A stretch of DNA of 7,915 nucleotides, from NCBI GenBank assembly GCA_947176115.1, contig CAMWPK010000065.1, positions 1-7,915 of the forward strand, in the 5' to 3' direction. A program made the translations under genes and the position numbers. The notes below the pieces were generated by a model. The model was given only the letters and a program-made list of their open reading frames with translations. It searched no databases and was not told the origin of the DNA. The stretch comes from an uncultured Clostridia bacterium (GTDB lineage Bacteria; Bacillota; Clostridia; Christensenellales; UBA3700). Numbering within the stretch: the stretch's first letter is position 1; the number at the start of each line of letters is the position of its first letter. Of the stretch, positions 6,049 through 7,915 are shown in pieces.

Positions 6049-7536
6049 ATGAAGATATTTGCTACTCAACTTCATATTTTGCCTAAGGACGATAAGACGC
6101 ACGTCAACGTGTGTTTTGACGTCCCCGACGGACTGAAATGCCTGACCGTACGCACAGCGTACGCGCCTAAGTACGAGTATGACGAGAATTCTTGCATAGA
6201 GCTTATAGATAAAGGACTTGCCACTCAAGATATTGCACAAGAATTGACCTATGAGGACAAGAGGCGTTGCATACCGCTTGCAAATCATATAGCCTGGTCT
6301 TTGCATGACGGCGAGAAAAATTTAGGTACTGAGCATAGGCACGCGCCCGACCAAACGCATATTATAAGTCAAAGTTACTCTTCCAACGGTTTTTTGCCTA
6401 CGCCAATCAGGCAGGGAAAGTGGACTTTGACGGCAAGTATAAACGGCATGGTCACAAAGTTTATAGATATACTCGTTGAAGTCAACGGTTATCAAGAGGA
6501 TTTGGAATATCCGACTTTTGACGGCTACGGCGAAGAGTTTACGACTAATGACAGCAAAGACGGCTGTCGCTCTTGGCAGAGAGTGGAGATGCATTGTCAT
6601 ACCGTAGCTTCCGATGGGGATATGCAACCTAAAGAGCTTGTTCAGAATGCTATCAAGCGCGGATATAAGGCGATATGTCTTACAGACCACAACACGACGA
6701 GCAACGTGGTCGAAGTCAAGAGATACGGCGAAAAGTACGGACTTGTTGTTGCGGGCGGAATAGAGTGGACGACCTTTTGGGGACATCTGACGGTGTTGGG
6801 CGGTAATAGCGATATAGATTGGAAGAGCATTACGCCGTCAAATATCAACGCCAATATAATCAGAGCAAGACAGCTCGGCGACGTAGTTACTCTGGCGCAT
6901 CCAAAGAGAATAGGTTCTCCGCTATGTATGGGGTGTCACAATAGATTTAAGATTACGAATTGGGACTACGTGACGTCCTACGAGGTGTGGTCGCATTACA
7001 ATCCCAACGTATCGCCCGCCAATAAATACGCAAAGCAAGAGTGGATAAGTTTGCTAGACAAGGGATATAGAATTTGCGCTTTATACGGCTACGACTGGCA
7101 TGCTCCCGACGAGGGCGGACCGAGTTACGCGTATACTTATCTTGGAATTGACGGCAAGTTGTCGCAGGATAGTATTTGCTCGGCTGTGGAATACGGTAGA
7201 AGTTATATCACAATGGGATATGAAGTATATATTAGCCTAACCGACGGCGCGAAAACGTACGGCATAGGCGACGAAGTAAACGTAGGTAGATATACGCTTT
7301 GCATAAAAGCAAAAAAGTGTAAAGATTATCCTTATGACGCAATACTAGAAAAGATAGTTGTCACCGGCAACGTCTGCGAGGAAAAAATGTTCGACTTTAA
7401 GGGCAGTGAAATAAAACAGGAAATTTTTGTAGGGGATAACGGTTATTTGCGAGTGGAAGGAGTAGGCAAAACTCAAGGCGAGCCAGCCGACGTCTTTATC
7501 GCAAGTCCGATATATGTCAAGGAGGTTATGATATGA
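6049..7536 (+). CDS. CehA/McbA-type PHP-domain metallohydrolase
   Basis: A 495-residue two-domain protein of the size normal for this group. The N-terminal part (about 1-170) looks beta-rich and has the hallmark blocks of CehA/McbA-like proteins: EHRH (95-98) and GFLPTPIRQGKW (114-125). The PHP domain follows with a full set of probable metal and catalytic residues: HCHTVASDG (H182, H184, D189), LTDHNTT (D213, H214), GGIEWTTFWGHL (E239, H246), AHP (H284) and DWH (D349, H351). A C-terminal beta segment begins near GRSYITMGYEVYI. PHP proteins hydrolyse phosphoesters; CehA and McbA themselves are carbaryl hydrolases, so ester or amide cleavage is equally possible. No signal peptide or membrane segment is evident. 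ATG 6049 has AAGGA at 6039-6043 with a short five-base spacer. It overlaps the GDPD-like gene by four bases, which suggests the two act on the same compound. Confidence 0.88.
   Translation: MKIFATQLHILPKDDKTHVNVCFDVPDGLKCLTVRTAYAPKYEYDENSCIELIDKGLATQDIAQELTYEDKRRCIPLANHIAWSLHDGEKNLGTEHRHAPDQTHIISQSYSSNGFLPTPIRQGKWTLTASINGMVTKFIDILVEVNGYQEDLEYPTFDGYGEEFTTNDSKDGCRSWQRVEMHCHTVASDGDMQPKELVQNAIKRGYKAICLTDHNTTSNVVEVKRYGEKYGLVVAGGIEWTTFWGHLTVLGGNSDIDWKSITPSNINANIIRARQLGDVVTLAHPKRIGSPLCMGCHNRFKITNWDYVTSYEVWSHYNPNVSPANKYAKQEWISLLDKGYRICALYGYDWHAPDEGGPSYAYTYLGIDGKLSQDSICSAVEYGRSYITMGYEVYISLTDGAKTYGIGDEVNVGRYTLCIKAKKCKDYPYDAILEKIVVTGNVCEEKMFDFKGSEIKQEIFVGDNGYLRVEGVGKTQGEPADVFIASPIYVKEVMI
7519..7525 (+). 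promoter_or_regulatory. Strong ribosome binding site for the GDPD-like gene
   Basis: AAGGAGG lies within the last codons of the PHP gene, seven bases before ATG 7533. The start overlaps the PHP stop as ATGA (7533-7536), a classic arrangement for translational coupling. Confidence 0.8.
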
Positions 7537-7915
7537 TTATTACGGCGCACGGAGGAGCTTTGGGCACGGGAAGGAATACCAAAGCGTATTTTAACAGTAT
7601 TGATAAATACGGCGCAGACGCATTGGAAGTTGATATATATAAAAGTGGCGACTTACTGTATCTGTCGCACTGGCCGTCGTTTTTCCCCAAGAGGAAATTG
7701 ACGCTTAGATACGCTTTTGAACACGTCAAGAAGACAGGTATGTTGATAAATTGCGACCTCAAAATGAAAGGTATTATTCAAGACGTAATAGCTCTTGCAA
7801 AAGAAGTGGGAGTACAAGACCAACTTATTTTTACGGGATGCGTAAATATCGAGGACAGCGCCGTTATCGATTGCGGTCAGGTATGGTTCAACTCGGTTGG
7901 CATTGAATACGTCAA
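7533..7915 (+). CDS. Glycerophosphodiester phosphodiesterase-like protein, N-terminal 127 residues (3' end outside window)
   Basis: The frame stays open to the window edge. It begins MIITAHGGAL, matching the first strand and catalytic histidine (H6) of the GDPD TIM barrel, followed by ALEVDIYKSGD (metal-type E32 and D34) and LSHWP (second catalytic-type H46). INCDLK (72-77) occupies the place of the family's IEIK-type strand, with D75 and K77. The usual HRG is HGG and the usual PENT is GRNT here, so this is a divergent member, and glycerophosphodiester may not be its real substrate. GDPD enzymes hydrolyse a phosphodiester to a phosphomonoester and an alcohol. The N-terminus shows no signal peptide, so a cytosolic site is likely. 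The gene is tightly coupled to the PHP metallohydrolase upstream. Confidence 0.82.
   Translation, partial: MIITAHGGALGTGRNTKAYFNSIDKYGADALEVDIYKSGDLLYLSHWPSFFPKRKLTLRYAFEHVKKTGMLINCDLKMKGIIQDVIALAKEVGVQDQLIFTGCVNIEDSAVIDCGQVWFNSVGIEYV

Noticed and set aside
5518..6306. Long open frame of 262 codons on the minus strand
   Set aside because: It lies antisense to the oxidoreductase and PHP genes, which both have clear family motifs, and it crosses the heptad repeat, giving a low-complexity Ser/Tyr/Leu stretch. No recognisable domain; a codon-bias shadow.
1..7915. tRNA, rRNA, CRISPR arrays, insertion sequences with transposase, phage genes
   Set aside because: Looked for and not seen; nearly the whole window is explained by metabolic genes on the + strand.

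Overview
The window carries seven genes, all on the + strand. Five form a compact D-glucuronate (hexuronate) catabolic block, followed after a repeat-bearing gap by three genes of unknown joint role, the last of which runs off the end. (The first gene, eda, is cut by the left edge.) Moderate-to-low GC, strong GGAGG-type ribosome binding sites, frequent AGA and ATA codons and a short-chain-dehydrogenase type of fructuronate reductase (as in Bacillus yjmF) point to a Firmicute, probably an uncultured clostridial lineage. This is an inference; no rRNA or lineage marker is present.

Region 1 (1-4477): the 3' end of KDPG aldolase (eda), KDG kinase (kdgK), uronate isomerase (uxaC), mannonate dehydratase (uxuA) and an SDR-family mannonate/fructuronate oxidoreductase (uxuB-like). 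Together they encode all five steps from glucuronate to pyruvate plus glyceraldehyde 3-phosphate: isomerase, reductase, dehydratase, kinase, aldolase. eda/kdgK overlap by 1 base, kdgK/uxaC by 20 and uxaC/uxuA by 11, so these are very likely one transcript with translational coupling. A 35-base gap precedes the SDR gene. No transporter, regulator or glucuronidase is in view; they may lie outside the window.

Region 2 (4478-4695): a 218-base intergenic stretch with two structures, an 8-bp inverted repeat enclosing a GC-rich stretch (4490-4555) and an 85-base imperfect palindromic element (4581-4665) that looks like a dispersed MITE/REP-type repeat. No convincing intrinsic terminator or promoter was found here.

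Region 3 (4696-7915): a Gfo/Idh/MocA oxidoreductase with an inserted Cys cluster, a 63-base gap that is mostly a C-free heptad repeat, a CehA/McbA-type PHP metallohydrolase, and the first 127 codons of a glycerophosphodiester phosphodiesterase-like protein overlapping the PHP gene by 4 bases. The substrate of this trio is unknown. Its position behind a glucuronate operon suggests, as inference only, that it processes a sugar, glycoside or sugar-phosphodiester conjugate that feeds the uronate pathway. Nothing credible is encoded on the minus strand.
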